Assembly (NCBI GenBank): GCA_021014325.1
Contig: CM037471.1
Location: forward strand, 22,030,818 to 22,094,817
DNA length: 64,000 nucleotides
Direction of reading: 5' to 3'
Origin: Plazaster borealis
Lineage: Eukaryota > Echinodermata > Asteroidea > Forcipulatida > Labidiasteridae
A program made the translations under genes and the position numbers. A model generated the notes under the pieces. It ran no database searches. It was not told where the DNA came from and saw only the letters and a program-made list of their open reading frames with translations. Of the stretch, positions 35,640 through 47,619 are shown one piece after another (position 1 is the stretch's first letter; the number at the start of each line of letters is the position of its first letter).

Positions 35640-37075
35640 ATTTAAAAGGTCAATTTATCAATATTGAGTAGAGTTTTTACTTGAGAATTTTGGTCTGGTC
35701 CCTCATTTTGAAATGAGAAGTACTACCACAATCAATGTATACATGTTAAGTAACCCGACAAGATTTCTGCTGTTTGATAGAAGTAGTTTTCTTAATGTGT
35801 AATTTCCTGAATGACTTTTATTAAAGGAACTGAAAGATTACCATGTGTTGAGAGCAGAGCAAAAAAGCTTTTTGGCCAGCACAATTTTAATAGGAAGCCA
35901 TCAGCGTCCAACTCCTACCCCAAAACCCTTCACACCATGCACTAACACTAAACCAACCCAGCTTCTACTAAAACACTGCACTAACAATACAACCATAGCA
36001 CTAACACAACACTTACACTAACTATACACCAACACTATTACCCCTATACCCTTACCCCCAACCCTTTCATAAAAGCAGCGCTCAAACGCGAATAAGACCG
36101 GTGACGCAATGCTTGTTTGTAAACAGTGCGCCCAGTTTGTGATATAATTGAAGGACAATTATTGAATTTGTCGAAGACTTTTACAAATCCTTGCAATTGT
36201 TAAAAAACTTTGCGCCACTTTGCAATCAACACATAGACACTAGCCCAAAGAAAATAATTTAAAAGAAAATATATACATATCACTAAAATGTTAATTACTT
36301 ATGTTAATTAATGTTAATTACTACATGCGTGATTTTTTTATCGCATGCGTAATCAATTTTCGCCCTGCCTCGACATCTAACCCTACCCAATAAAAAAGGG
36401 GGGGTTGGAAAATAGTTCTGTTCTTTAAATCAAGTACCGGCACTGTTGTTGTAAAATTTACTTCAATCGCCTATGATTTTAGATGAAAAGATGCACATTG
36501 TATTTATGGGCTCTTTAGAATAGTTGCATATCAACTTTTGTAACGCAAAATATACTCAATTTCTTTTAAAGGAACTTCACAACAATCAAGCTGTAAATTT
36601 GATAATGTTATAGTTCACCAACAATTCGTTTGTTACTATTTATACTTTTTAACCAGTGTCGTAACCGGACATTGTCATTGTTGGTAGGGCAATCGGGAGC
36701 AATGACATTATTCTTATTTCTATGTATTACTTTTATGTGTGTGTGTTCTTATTTTGGGGGAGGGGGCTATATTAATGTATTGAACCATTCATTTGAGCAT
36801 TTTTTAGTTCTCACTCGGGGGGGGGGGGTGTGAGGGGAGCAAGGGTTGTGAGCCGTTACGCCAGTTCTTTGAATAAAACCAAAACCCGTAAACGCGCATT
36901 AAACTTTCTGTATTTCTGCAGCACTTCATATTTTCAATAACCGAGTCAGGGTATTTCTGTCGGGGGGAAAACAGTGTTTTTATTGCAATTCAGTCTATTC
37001 AAAAATACCCCAGACTGTAGTGGTAGGCAGTCCTATTGGTTGAAAAGTAGCCACAAGACGATGTTTACCCCGGCC
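35640..37075. other. Stretch without a recognised gene
   Basis: No supported exon. Contains a C/A-rich patch at 35930-36070 (CTAACACTAAAC-type, perhaps degraded telomere-like sequence) and G runs. Confidence 0.4.
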
Positions 37076-37450
37076 CAATTTCATAGAACTGCTTAAGCAC
37101 AAAAAGTAGCTAAGCACAACAAAATATGCTCGATAGAATAAGGTTACCGTCCAAAGTATCAATATTCACATGTGTGACTGGTATCCTGTTCATTTTTGCT
37201 TATCAGGAAATCATTAAGCAAAATTATCTGCATAAGCAGCTCCAAAGATAAAGACAGCTGGAGTTGTTTGAGCCCATTTTCATACAGCTGTAAGCACAAA
37301 AAGCGGCTAATCCCAAAATAATTATGCCTACCAGAACAAGGTTACCAGCCAAAATACCATGTACCATTTACGACTGTTAACCTACTGCATTTTGCTCAAC
37401 AGAAAATTGTTAAGCATTATTTTCTGTTTTTTAGCAGCTCTATGAAAGAG
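37075..37450. mobile_element. Two adjacent family E palindromic elements
   Basis: Copies at about 37078-37250 and 37275-37450. Each starts near TTTCATA(G/C)A(A/G)CTG and ends AAGCAGCTC or TTAGCAGCTCTATGAAA. Confidence 0.6.
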
Positions 37451-37988
37451 GCCATATGCACGAGCGCCATCTTGAAAATATACCGCAATGCATTTTGGGA
37501 AAACCGAGTAGGCCTACAATTGAAAGATAAATCAAGCTGGCAAGATGGGTAATAATATTATGAGTATTTATAATAAGCCGATATCCATCAAAAAAGATGC
37601 TCATGGCGCAGTAAACCAGAATAATAAAATAGATATGTAATTATATAGCAACTACCTGAGAAAACACACAAACAATATACTTTATGAACTATAAGCTTGA
37701 ATGAACAACAATGTTTTGAGAGTTTCCTTAAAACTACTAACAGAAGATATGTTACGAATATTTTGAGGGAAGTTTATTCCAAAGAAGAGGACCTGCATGT
37801 GAGAATGATCGATCCCCCAGGTATTGTGAGTGAGTGGGACAACAAGCAAGGACAAATCTTAAGATCTGAGGCGCCTAGGTTTTTTTTACTAAGTCATTAG
37901 AGCAGAATTATTGTGTTGCCCTGCTGTAGTTTACATGTAACTGTGCCAGGTTGTATTGCTTTCATTGCTTCAAAATCAGCGCGCTGGC

Positions 37989-38256
37989 TACCGGTGTGGC
38001 AGGAGATTCTGTCCCCCCGGAGATTCTGTCCCCCCATACGGCGAACTTGTACAAACTTACTTTGATAGCGCCCTCTTTTGAATCATTCTCCGGGGGCAGA
38101 TTTCCCTGGGACACCGGTGTTATAGATAAATCTGTCCCCCATTATTATTGGAAATTAAAAATGGGCTGAAGGAGGTTGATTCAAAAGAGGGCGCTATCAG
38201 AAGAAATTTCTACACAGTTTGCCATATAGCGAACAGAATCTCCTGGCACACCGGTG
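37989..38256. mobile_element. Inverted-repeat element, family D
   Basis: Left end ACCGGTGTGGCAGGAGATTC and right end GAATCTCCTGGCACACCGGT are inverted. Inside are two opposed GATAGCGCCCTCTTTTGAA and TTCAAAAGAGGGCGCTATC segments. A second copy at 53922-54308 is interrupted by a hAT-like MITE. Confidence 0.75.
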
Positions 38257-38691
38257 CAGAAGGAAAAACATACAAGACAATATTATTGCAATTAAGAAAA
38301 TGCAAACGGCACGAAAACGCATCTTACAGAAATCAAATTCAAGCGCCAGGAAAAACAGCTAATGCCAACTTCTTCGAATAATCCATAACTCACGTTAAAC
38401 TTGAACGCGCATAAGTTAAAACAGAATGCCCATAGAGAAAAAAGAAGAAAAAACCCACAAACTATAGAAACAAATTCCTGTGCGCTTCGATGAGTCTTAA
38501 TTCGATTTCATCAATGGTAACTGGGGAGTAGAAATTCAAATGAGAATTGTGAAAATGTAGTTTCGAATGTCTATAAATTATTTAAAGTGACTGAAACAAA
38601 CCTGAATTAGAAGATGTGTGCACGAAAACGAAATTGAAAGCACGAATAAGGAGAAAATACCTGGATTATTAATGAAATTAAACTACTTTTT

Positions 38692-40410
38692 GCTGAATTG
38701 ACCGGGAAAATAACGATATTATATAATTAATTATAAAATCATTATTTCTAAAAATTCATTATTTCTAAACAATAGTAATTTCTAAACAATCAGCACCATT
38801 AATAAATAATTCTGTTGGGATACGAAGTGCAGCCCTACACCTAACCCTAACCCTAACCCTCTCCTCAACCCTAACCCTAACCCTAACCCTAACCCTAACC
38901 CTAACCCTAACCCTAACCCTAACCCTAACCCTAACCCTAACTCCCTAACCCTAACCCTAACCCTAACCCTAACCCTAACCCTAACCCTACCCCTAACCCT
39001 AACCCTAACCCTAACCCTAACCCTAACCTTACCCTAACCCTAACCTTAACCCTAACCCTAACCCTAACCCTAACCCTAACCCTAACCTTAACCCTAACCC
39101 TAACCCTAACCCTCTCCTCAACCCTAACCCTAACCATACCCTAACCATAACCCTAACCCAAACCCTAACCACCAACCCCAACCCTAACCCTAACCCTAAC
39201 CCGAACCCTAACCACCAAACCCAACCCTAACCCTAACCCTAACCCTAACCCTAACCCTAACCCTAACCCTAACCCTAACCCTAACCACCAACCCCAACCC
39301 TAAGCCTAACCCTAACCCTAACCCTAACCCTAACGCAAACCCTAATTCTAACCCTAACCCTAACCCTAACCCTAAACCAATACCCTAACCCTAACCCTAA
39401 CCCTATTTCTAACCATTACCCCAAACCCCAATCCCCAACCCTAACCCTAACCCCTAAATGAATTGACCGGGAAAATCACTATCTTATATAAATAATTATA
39501 AAATCATTATTTCTAAAAAATCATTATTTCTAAGCAATAGTAATTTCTAAACAATCAGTACCATTAATAAATATTTCTGTTGGGATACGAAGTGCAACTC
39601 TACACCTAACCCTAACCCTAACCCTCTCCTCAACCCTAACCCTAACCATACCCTAACCCTAACCCTAACCCAAACCCTAACCACCAACCCCAACCCTAGC
39701 TCTAACCCTAACACTAACCCTAGCCCTAACCCTAACCCTATACCCTAACCCTAACCCTAACCCTAACCCTATTTCTAACCCTTACCCCAAACCCCAACCC
39801 CCAACCCTAAACCGTAACCCCCGAACCCTAAACCCTAACCACCAACCCCAACCCTAACTCTAACCCTAACACTAACCCTAACCCTAACCCTAACCCTATA
39901 CCCTAACCCTAACCCTAACCCTAACCCTATTTCTAACCCTAACCCCAACCCTAACCCTAACCCCTAACCTCTAACCCTTAACCCCTGATCCATAACCCAT
40001 AACCCATAACCCCTAACCCCTATCCCCTAACCTTTAACCCTTAACTCTTAACCCCTAACGCCTAACCCTAACCATGACCCTAACCCTATAACCCTAACCA
40101 TGGCCGTGACCCCAAACCCTAACCCTCACCACCCCAACCCCAACCCCAACCCCAACCAAACCCAAACCCAAACACAAACACAAACACAAACCCAAACACA
40201 AACGCAAACCCCAAACCCAAACCCTAACCCAAAGCCTAACCCTAACCCTAACTCCCAGCCCTAACCCTCTGAAAACTGTACCCATATATACCATTACCCT
40301 AACCGGTATCCCTTACCCCAACCATGAAGCGCCATGCCCCCACATAGCACTAACCCCAACCCCTTACCCCTAACCCCCACTCCTAACCCTCACCAGTTTC
40401 TATCATGAAA
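38692..40410. repeat. Interstitial telomeric repeat block, (CCCTAA)n, with duplicated flank
   Basis: Long runs of CCCTAA (TTAGGG on the other strand) with variants such as CCCCAA, at 38838-39456 and again from 39603. The 145-bp unique sequence at 38692-38837 recurs at 39457-39603 with few changes, so flank plus repeat was duplicated as a unit. The array degrades toward 40.4 kb into CCCAAA and ACAAAC. Reading frames of RVRVRV or GLGLGL type here are artefacts. Confidence 0.97.
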
Positions 40411-41103
40411 ACATGGATTCGAAACCACAAAATGAGATAATTATTAATTCGTATCAAAATTACACACTAGTATTTGGGAGCACCCCGGATGTAGTGAAAA
40501 CCTTCCTTGTGCATGCAGCAGATCCGCGCCCAAGTGATGACGAAGGATGTACATTTCCTTTGGAATGTCAGTCAAAATATGCGAGTTAATAACCAAACCA
40601 AACTAAAATGTACATCGGTAAACACGGGGCTGGCCATCCACAAGCGGTGGTCAATTGAAGTTTTTGTCTTCATGTTACAAGAACTTAGTTAATAACATTA
40701 AAACGGGGAGAGGGGGTGGTGTCTTATTTTGAGAATTTGAATCTTTGGTTTTCTGAGGGTTTCAGGCTACATCAAAGTTCCATCCAGAGTATAAAATCAA
40801 CAACCTAACGACTTTGATAATGAATGAAAGAAATGTGGATAAAACAATTGTTTTCAAGGAGATTGGGGTGTTTTTTTTAAAGCATTTCTGTGGTCTTTCA
40901 CGTTGTTGGGGCGTTTCTTTACGGATATCGTTTCACCGTGATGGGCAACACTAACTGGAAGATAACCCTTATGGAACATTATTATTGCACAAATATCTAA
41001 CGCCAGATGATAAGAAACACTAGAGTAGAGGGCGATCCTATAGAAGAACACCTGCACCATCCGTGAAGTACGCCCTCTATGTCCAGCAATTTGTTGGTTG
41101 GGG

Positions 41104-41186
41104 TGTTGGGGTGTTTGTTTGTTTGTTTGTTTGGTTGGGTTGTTGGGTGTTTGTTTGTTTGTTTGTTTGTTTGTTTGTTTGTTTGC
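41104..41186. repeat. (TTTG)n microsatellite
   Basis: GTTTGTTTG runs interrupted once by GGTTGGGTTGTTGGG. Confidence 0.95.
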
Positions 41187-41329
41187 TGTTGTCTTTTAGA
41201 TGATATTCCCAACAAGGTATCTCGGCAAAGCTCCAACAAGGGAATATGAATACCAAGCTGGCAACAGCCAATCTCTTGCAAACAAAAACTGGTTTAACGT
41301 CGATGGATTTGCACAAGTCAATATAATTA

Positions 41330-41412
41330 TTGTGATTCAGGACGACGATACTGTTGTTCTAAACGTTCTGAAATCAGCAGTTAGCTTAGCCGGATTCGAA
41401 CCCACTTGACCA
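41330..41412 (-). repeat. tRNA-like SINE fragment
   Basis: On the minus strand it reads AAGTGGGTTCGAATCCGGCTA followed by a tail similar to 51290-51355 (CGCTGATTTC, ACGTTTAGAACAAC). Head only, truncated. Confidence 0.5.
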
Positions 41413-41419
41413 CGGTGAC

Positions 41420-42790
41420 ACACTTGGGGGGGGGTAGGTTTCTACGGTGGGGCCCAGGGTGTCCTCGACTATTATCACTACTATTCTCAGAGGGGAGGTT
41501 GGGAAGAAGACTCTGTAGTTCCATGTAACTATTGAACAAAAATGAATTACATGTATTACAAATACAGTCTTGTAATCAACAGATGCATTTACAACGAAAT
41601 GTTTGTTTCCTTTCCTTTTATTGGTTTCTTCAGACTATAACATTGCACAGCTTGGTTTCTGCTGAACACACGATGTTTTTAAGTTAACTTAATGAAGTTT
41701 AAAACTAAGATTCGGATTGCAATTTAAAAATAATATTGTCAATTTTTTACTCCTCAAACTTACAAACTTATTCCTACTCTTTACTACGTTACATAATGAA
41801 TAGATATTCTAATTAAATCTAATTTAACAATGATCAATAAACATAACACAATTTAGATAAATATTCATAATTATAATGATGACGTCATAATTCAAAGACG
41901 TTTGAAAGTACTAATATATACATTTACGAAACATATCCTACCCTATCTCGACTGAACTCTACTGCGCAGACCCTTGGCATTCCAAAGTTACAATCTTCTG
42001 CATTGCTTTGCTTTTGATAGTGGCATGTCCACGACTAGATTCGGGTCCAAGTCTGTGAACGTTGTTTTTTGTCTGTCCGATACAATCCTGCCTGAAATAG
42101 CGCCCTCTTGTGGATAAACCTCCGACATTAACCTTGAGTTAGGGCATGTGAAAGCCATTTTAGGCAAAATGACGTCGTGCGTGGCTCATAAAGACAAAAA
42201 ATTACCACGATCTCAGACTTGAACTCGCGTCAAGTCCGCGATAAAGAAACATTACTTAAGATTTTTAGTCAAACAAGCAATTACTTGTGCATACCAGTAT
42301 AATGCGGCATTGTGACATTTGTCCCTTCCAAAACTTAAAACCATTTCTGAAATTTTGCTGGAGTTAATTCCTAGTACATCCCTAACGTCCACAGTTTGGT
42401 GGAAGCTTTTCACCACCATCTCCCCTGACATGGCAAATGAATACCTTTTCTACATAGTTGTAAAGGCCTACATTTTGTGCCACACTTTTCCGGAAACAGC
42501 TCACTGCATGTCCACTCATACGAGGGGTAGCCTACGATCAAGCTTGGCTCAAGACTTTGCACAATATTTCCAAGAACTCGCACCTTGCCACTCATTCCTT
42601 TCACACATTATTTAGTGCATTTTAGTGTGGTTATAAGAGACACAGATCATTTGTATCAGATTATCATTCCTCCTCCACGAGTATGCAATCCAGATTCAGG
42701 AATACGAGGGTGAAAGTAGAAAAGGAATAACCGTAAAGACGTATTCAGCATGAATTTACTTATTGATACCTGGAGTTGGCCTACACCGGT
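41420..42790. other. Stretch without a recognised gene
   Basis: An open frame at 42319-42615 has no recognised family and no supporting splice sites. AT-rich elsewhere. Confidence 0.4.
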
Positions 42791-42795
42791 ACCAC

Positions 42796-43195
42796 TCTAT
42801 AAAAAAACTCCCGGCTCAGAATATTGTGACCGATTTCTAGGTCAGGTTGACCAAGAGACTGGTTACAAAACTAATGCACTCGGATTCTGTGTGTGATTGA
42901 CCCTTTTCCGGGTTATTTAGTGATACCTGGATTTGGCCAACACCGGTACCACTCTAAAAACTCCCGGCTCAGAATATTGACCCGGATTCCGCGGGTTCCG
43001 GGGGATGACCCATTTCTATATCAGATTGACCGAGAAAATGGTTACAAAATGGGATCTTAACTCGGATTTTACGTGTGATTGACCCTTTTCCGGGTTATTT
43101 AGACACATATTCCGGGTCATACTGACCCAGAAATGGGTCAGGCACACCACGGGATCCGGAATCTGGATCAATTCTGACCTGGGAGTTTTTAGAGT
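42796..43195. mobile_element. Family G palindromic element with a partial tandem duplication
   Basis: CACTCTATAAAAAAACTCCC at 42796 and GGGAGTTTTTAGAGTG near 43182 are the outer ends. The left end together with its flank (ACCTGGA(G/T)TTGGCC(T/A)ACACCGG) is repeated at about 42929. Confidence 0.75.
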
Positions 43196-43709
43196 GTACC
43201 AAAAGCCTAAAGGTGGAGAACTGTATACCTCTGTCTACACTCAGACATAGGCCCTGACAGTTTCGAAACCACAGCTTGGGTTTGGGCTCCGGCTTGGGGC
43301 TCCGGCTTGAGTTCCGTCTGTCTATTTGAAGCCGCGTGAGAGAAAGTGCGTGCTTTCTAAACCAATCAACGGGAGCCCAAGGCCAAGCCGTTGTTTGGAA
43401 AGGGCCTAATCATTGACCAACCGCGTGTCATTGAACTCGTACCCACAGTTTAACACATTACCCACACTCGATCTCACTTCACAGCAAAGCGTTCGTACAG
43501 GGCATAAACAAAGGTCTCAGATCAGCTTGGTATGCAACGTCACGTAATAGGAGGCGCTTTCCATGAAAAAATGCAGTATTCAGAAAATGTGATAACATGT
43601 TGTCTGGACTGACGGGGGTTTACAAATAGAGTTGTTTTAGAACAATTTTCTGTAGTGCATCTAGTTTGTTTAAAAGTGTGTTTGTTTTGTATTTAGTTGA
43701 ACTGATGTA

Positions 43710-43715
43710 TTTATT
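43710..43715 (-). terminator. Candidate poly(A) signal for RGP
   Basis: AATAAA on the minus strand about 515 nt after the RGP stop codon. It is the nearest match I found downstream. Confidence 0.35.
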
Positions 43716-44228
43716 AATACAAAAAAGGACCTTATAGCAAAGTCTTTCTCGAAGGCTAAATGACCGAGAAAGACTCTGCTGGGTCGAAACGTCAGGCCTT
43801 TAACTATTTTTTTTGCATTTTTAAAAATGTTATAACATAGGTCCTTTTGGTTGGTAAGCAGTTTGCAACAGCTAATTCAATTTTTTAATTTAAGTCAAAT
43901 TGCTTATTTCCTGTTGACAGTTGTCTTCTTCTTCTTCTTCTTCTTTGACTTAAAAATGAGAGATGGATTTTGTTGATGAACAAGGTACTATATTACAACT
44001 CTGTTAAAAAGTCACCCATGAAATAGTCAACTAAATTCATATCCTGATTCTTCGTTTATAAAAATTGCAAACAGGGCCTGTTTTGGGGTGAATCCAAACA
44101 TTGGGGTTAGGAATTATGCTTAAATTTGTTCATGACAAAGCTATTTAATAGAACTGGACTGTATACAAAGTGTTGAGTGTTCCGTTGTCAAGGGTTTCAA
44201 AATGTGATCAGTGGGGATTTCTTTAGTT

Positions 44229-44377
44229 TTAGCAGACTTGTGATAGTTGATCACGTGTGCATCCCACCAAACAGCAGTAGGATCCCATTCCCACGTAGGT
44301 CGTCTCGGGTCTCTTCTGCATAGTCAGGAAAAAGTCGTCGTCTTCTAGGGGAGAGCCAGCGTTCCGTTTCGGATTAC
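44229..44377 (-). CDS. RGP: RGP exon with rest of C-peptide, KR site and A-chain
   Basis: Acceptor tttttcag. Two bases complete a Ser codon, then 48 residues and a TAA stop at 44229-44231. The C-peptide is acidic around EDDDFF. The A-chain ends at Cys, as in other insulin-family members. Confidence 0.95.
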
Positions 44378-45678
44378 CTGAAAAAGGAAATTGGAAAGCA
44401 AAATGTAAAAAACAAAAACAAACAAAAATATCAAACAAAATGAATCCCTTTATAGAATTTTGTCTTCAAATAACAACTTCGGATGGCAGTTTTTACAACT
44501 TCAGTTATAATCCAGTGACGTTTGCGGAGACACCAAGTAGGCCTACATGAGTAGGATTTGAACTTTACATGGTGGGAATGCAATCTGGTGAGTTTTGCAG
44601 TAACGCCATGGTAGGATTTGAAACTTTACATGGTGGGAATGCAATCTGGTGAGTTTGCAGTAACACCATGTACATGGGTAGGATTTGAAACTTTGCATGG
44701 TGGAGGTACAATCTATAGTAAGGTTTGCAGTAACACCATGTACATGAGTAGGATTTGAAACTTTGCATGGTGGAGATACAATCTAGTAAGGTTTGTGGTA
44801 ACACCATGTACTTGAGTAGGATTTGAAACTTTGCATGGTGGAGAATACAATCTAGTGAGGTTTGCAGTAACACCATGTACATGAGTAGGATTTGAAACTT
44901 TGCATGGTGGAGGTACAATCTATAGTAAGGTTTGCAGTAACACCATGTACATGAGTAGGATTTGAAACTTTGCATGGTGGAGGTACAATCTATAGTAAGG
45001 TTTGCAGTAACACCATGTACTTGAGTAGGATTTGAAACTTTGCATGGTGGAGAATACAATCTAGTGAGGTTTGCAGTAACACCATGTACATGAGTAGAAT
45101 TTTAAACTTTGCATGGTGGGAAATTATGGATTATACGTATTTCTTCTTCTTTATATGCCACGGTAGTTGATAGGCCTATTACGTCAGCGTTGAATTTTAA
45201 TGTGTGGGCTACTGAAGTTCTTCACTCTGGAATCTCCTGGGTCAGAGTTGACCCGGATTCCTGGTCCTGTTGGGTCTGACCCATTTCTGGGTCAGTATAA
45301 CCCGAAATCTGTACATGACCCCCAAAATGGGTCAAACTGACGCTCAATCCGAGTTAAAATCCCACTTTAAAAAAAAGGATCAGCCTGACCCAGAAATGGG
45401 TCAGGCCCCCCTGGGACCCGGAATCCGGGTCAACTCTGACCCGCACGGGGGTTAAATTTCAAGTTAGTGAATAACTCACTGCGGTGGCGGTTCAGTGTAA
45501 ACATATCGCTCAAGCTGTAGGCGGATCTCCCGCTTCGCTTCTGCTCTGTGCAGGTTCTGTATACGGCCATGTGGAAATCCTCGTCGCAGTATTTCTCAGC
45601 AGCCTCGGCGTAGAGGGCGGTGTTTATAAGGAGTACAAGAAGACAAGTGGCCTCCAGGATGAGTCGGTGGTTTGCCAT
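44229..45678 (-). CDS. RGP: Relaxin-like gonad-stimulating peptide precursor (RGP)
   Basis: RGP is the starfish gonadotropin: an insulin/relaxin-family neurohormone, from the radial nerves, that makes ovarian follicle cells produce 1-methyladenine and so triggers oocyte maturation and spawning. Two exons (45480-45678 and 44229-44377) join in phase 1 to a 115-residue precursor. Residues 1-27 are a signal peptide. The B-chain is 28-46 (EKYCDEDFHMAVYRTCTEQ), with C31 and C43 eleven residues apart, followed by KR. The C-peptide is 49-87 and contains a second KR at 70-71. KR at 88-89 precedes the A-chain at 90-115, which has the CCx3Cx8C pattern (C101, C102, C106, C115) in SYCCLVGCTRDQLSQVC. The phase-1 intron in the C-peptide is typical of the insulin family. 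A receptor-binding RxxxRxxI motif of vertebrate relaxin is absent. Both chains match remembered asteroid RGPs. Confidence 0.96.
44551..45115. repeat. Tandem repeat inside the RGP intron (about 62-bp unit, about nine copies)
   Basis: Units contain GAGTAGGATTTGAAACTTTG, CATGGTGG, ACAATCTA and GTTTGCAGTAACACCATGTA. They vary by a few bases and one or two indels. The unit creates a spurious 164-codon minus-strand frame of repeated Cys/Tyr/Lys-rich peptides. Confidence 0.95.
45177..45186. promoter_or_regulatory. CRE-like site in the RGP intron
   Basis: TATTACGTCA resembles half of a cAMP response element (TKACGTCA). A single match of this length is expected by chance in a window this size, so it is only a pointer. 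Confidence 0.2.
45213..45452. mobile_element. Family G palindromic element in the RGP intron
   Basis: CACTCTGGAATCTCCTGGG at the left, and CAACTCTGACCCGCACGGGG at the right without the usual terminal AGAGTG. Internal TTCTGGGTCAG repeats. It ends roughly 30 bp from the splice donor of the B-chain exon. Confidence 0.75.
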
Positions 45679-45686
45679 CGTAATAC
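45480..45686 (-). CDS. RGP: RGP exon with signal peptide, B-chain and start of C-peptide
   Basis: ATG at 45678 in context ACGATGG. 66 codons plus one base, then the donor gtgagt. Eight bases upstream of the ATG is an acceptor (catcctcttcag), so a separate 5' UTR exon is likely. The intron begins only about 30 bp before a family G element. Confidence 0.93.
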
Positions 45687-45959
45687 CTGAAGAGGATGAA
45701 AAAGCTACCTGTAGTTAGTTGACAACCACAATGAATTAGCCTTTACTGTCAGCCATATCCTTAGCCAAATTGCACTGACGAAAAACCCAAAATATCTCAA
45801 CATTATCTTCAACAGCAGCCAAGAGATATCAAAGAAACCAATGATAGAATCTTCATGTATACATACAAGGAAATCAACAGTAATTTTTATTTTAGACTCT
45901 ACATGTTCAAGAACAAAAGCTTGCTTTAACTTCATAATGCTCATCCATTTGTATAGCAC

Positions 45960-46150
45960 ATTAAGTCGTAGGTTCCTTGTACTAGGATTGGTAGTGGACA
46001 TAAAAGAAGCTAGAACACTTATCGTGGAAGATTAGGGGTTCACCCCGGTGTTTCTGGTTCATTGCAAGCACCCTTGTTTACAGGTTTCTACACAAGCTTG
46101 CGAACTGCAGTGATTAAGTTCACTTATGAGGCATCCTTGATTTCATTACC
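45960..46150 (+). repeat. SINE 3' part without tRNA head
   Basis: CTTGTACTAGGATTGGTAGT, GAACACTTATCGTGGAA and AAGTTCACTTATGAGGCATC match the body of the SINE at 48792-49136. Confidence 0.75.
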
Positions 46151-46885
46151 AGATGAAGTTTCAAAACATAATAATAATTCTTTTTACGGAGCTCTTGAAG
46201 TGCTATCCAACTTTTTAAGATCCTGAGATAGTTATCACAGGATGACGACATCTTGAAAGTAGAATGTCGTCTTCCCAAGAAAGAAAGTCAGATGAAACTT
46301 CCAGAGCTCCTCTAAGGTAAAAGGCCACCGACCACCAAACGATCGGGCAGGTGTTCGGCAGACCTATGTGGAGCATAAATACACCGATTAACACCATGTG
46401 ATAGCAACTATTTCCAACCGAATGTACATCGCACATCAAATACCGGCATGTTACCACCCAAAGATTTCCACCTCGCTTGTTTTGCTCAACCGGAAAACCA
46501 CGGCACCATACTAGGATAATATTTCAAGGCTTGAACACTTGGAATGGTGTCAAAAAATACGCGCCCTTTTCAGTTGACGTATAATGGCAAATGTGGCACG
46601 TGACGTCAACTGTTTACAGAAGTCATCCAATAACATGCCTAAAAGTGAAGCACATGAGAGCATGAAGGATATAGCAAACATGTTGACCAGAAACAGTTAA
46701 TATTTGGTTGTATTCTAATAAGATAATGAAAATCATGTATTACTCGTACATTTCACAAACGACTGGCTTTGCCAAACCCACCCCACCCCAAGTAATAGTG
46801 CGCATTAACCTTACTTACACCATGGAAAAAGACACACATTTTATAAGTCAATTTATTGTTTATTTGTGTTTTTATTTCACGTAGA
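46150..46885. other. Stretch without a recognised gene
   Basis: No supported exon. On the minus strand it lies upstream of the RGP coding exon and could be intron or promoter. Confidence 0.4.
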
Positions 46886-46886
46886 C

Positions 46887-47108
46887 GTAAACTCTGAAAA
46901 CTCCAGAGTCAAAATTGACCCGGATTCCGGGTCCCAGTCAAGGGGTCTGACCCACGTCTGGGTCAAGCTGACAGGGAAACTGGTAAAAAAGGAAGGGATT
47001 TTGACTAAGGATCTGCGTCAGTTTGACCACTTTCTGGGTCATGTTGACACAGATACCGGGTCATACTGACCCAGAAATGGCACCACGAGACCTGGATCCG
47101 GATATAGT
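46887..47108. mobile_element. Truncated family G element
   Basis: CTCTGAAAACTCCAGAGTC at the left, GGTCTGACCCACGTCTGGGT and ACTGACCCAGAAATGG inside. The right end is degraded. Confidence 0.65.
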
Positions 47109-47233
47109 GTGTTCATGGATCCTTTGGTTGTAGAAGTATTTGCTCTTAGCATCGAACAACATGGGGAATAAAACTACGAGCTTTAGTATACGTTTTCACT
47201 TTTAGAGAAAACATCATGAGGGAGTGGATGCAG

Positions 47234-47607
47234 TAAAGTTAGTGCATATATACTTTTGGTAATTGTCAAAGACCAGTATTCTCAACATATATGCATAGAA
47301 TAACAAACATGTGAAAATTAGGCTCAATTGGTCTTTGAAGTTGCAAGAAAATAATGAAAGAAAAAACACCCTTGTTGCACAAATTTGTGTGCTTTCAGAT
47401 GCCTGAAAGGCTTCAGTCCAGAAGTCTTTCTCGGATTCGAATATTTTAGTGAGCAATTACTTCTTTCTAAAAAACTACGTTACTTCAGAGGGATTCGTTT
47501 CTCACAATGTTTTATACTATCAACAGCTCTCCGTTGCTCGTTATAACCAAGTAAGTTTTTATGCTAATATATATTCTGAGTAAGTACCAAACGTGTCCAG
47601 TGCCTTT
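47234..47607. mobile_element. TTAA-inserting MITE, subfamily A (left end decayed)
   Basis: Shares TTGGTAATTGTCAAAGACCA, AACACCCTTGTTGCACAAAT and the right end CAGTGCCTTTAA with the other copies. The hairpin in the middle is altered. Confidence 0.8.
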
Positions 47608-47619
47608 AAATCTGTTTGA

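Larger units (their letters stand above)
28800..35640 (+). ncRNA. Candidate spliced, largely non-coding transcription unit
   Basis: A series of exon-like pieces with good splice sites on one strand and stops in all frames. They are: ?-29140 (donor gtaaga); 30072-30225 (acceptor ttttgcag, donor gtaag, or an earlier donor at 30196); 31390-31421; repeated pieces between 31.8 and 33.1 kb; 33593-33686 (acceptor ctagcag, donor gtaagc); 34657 onward; and 35398 to about 35640 with AATAAA at 35613-35618. None has recognisable protein similarity. The unit is inferred from splice signals alone, and its 5' end is unknown. Confidence 0.3.

Noticed and set aside
38937..40294. Open frames of RVRVRV and GLGLGL repeats
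   Set aside because: They are translations of the TTAGGG-type repeat, which is open in several frames by composition.
42319..42615. 98-codon plus-strand frame
   Set aside because: No family, no acceptor or poly(A) context, and a competing minus-strand frame.
44565..45059. 164-codon minus-strand frame in the RGP intron
   Set aside because: It is the 62-bp tandem repeat read in changing phases. It lies inside a well-supported intron and shows no domain.
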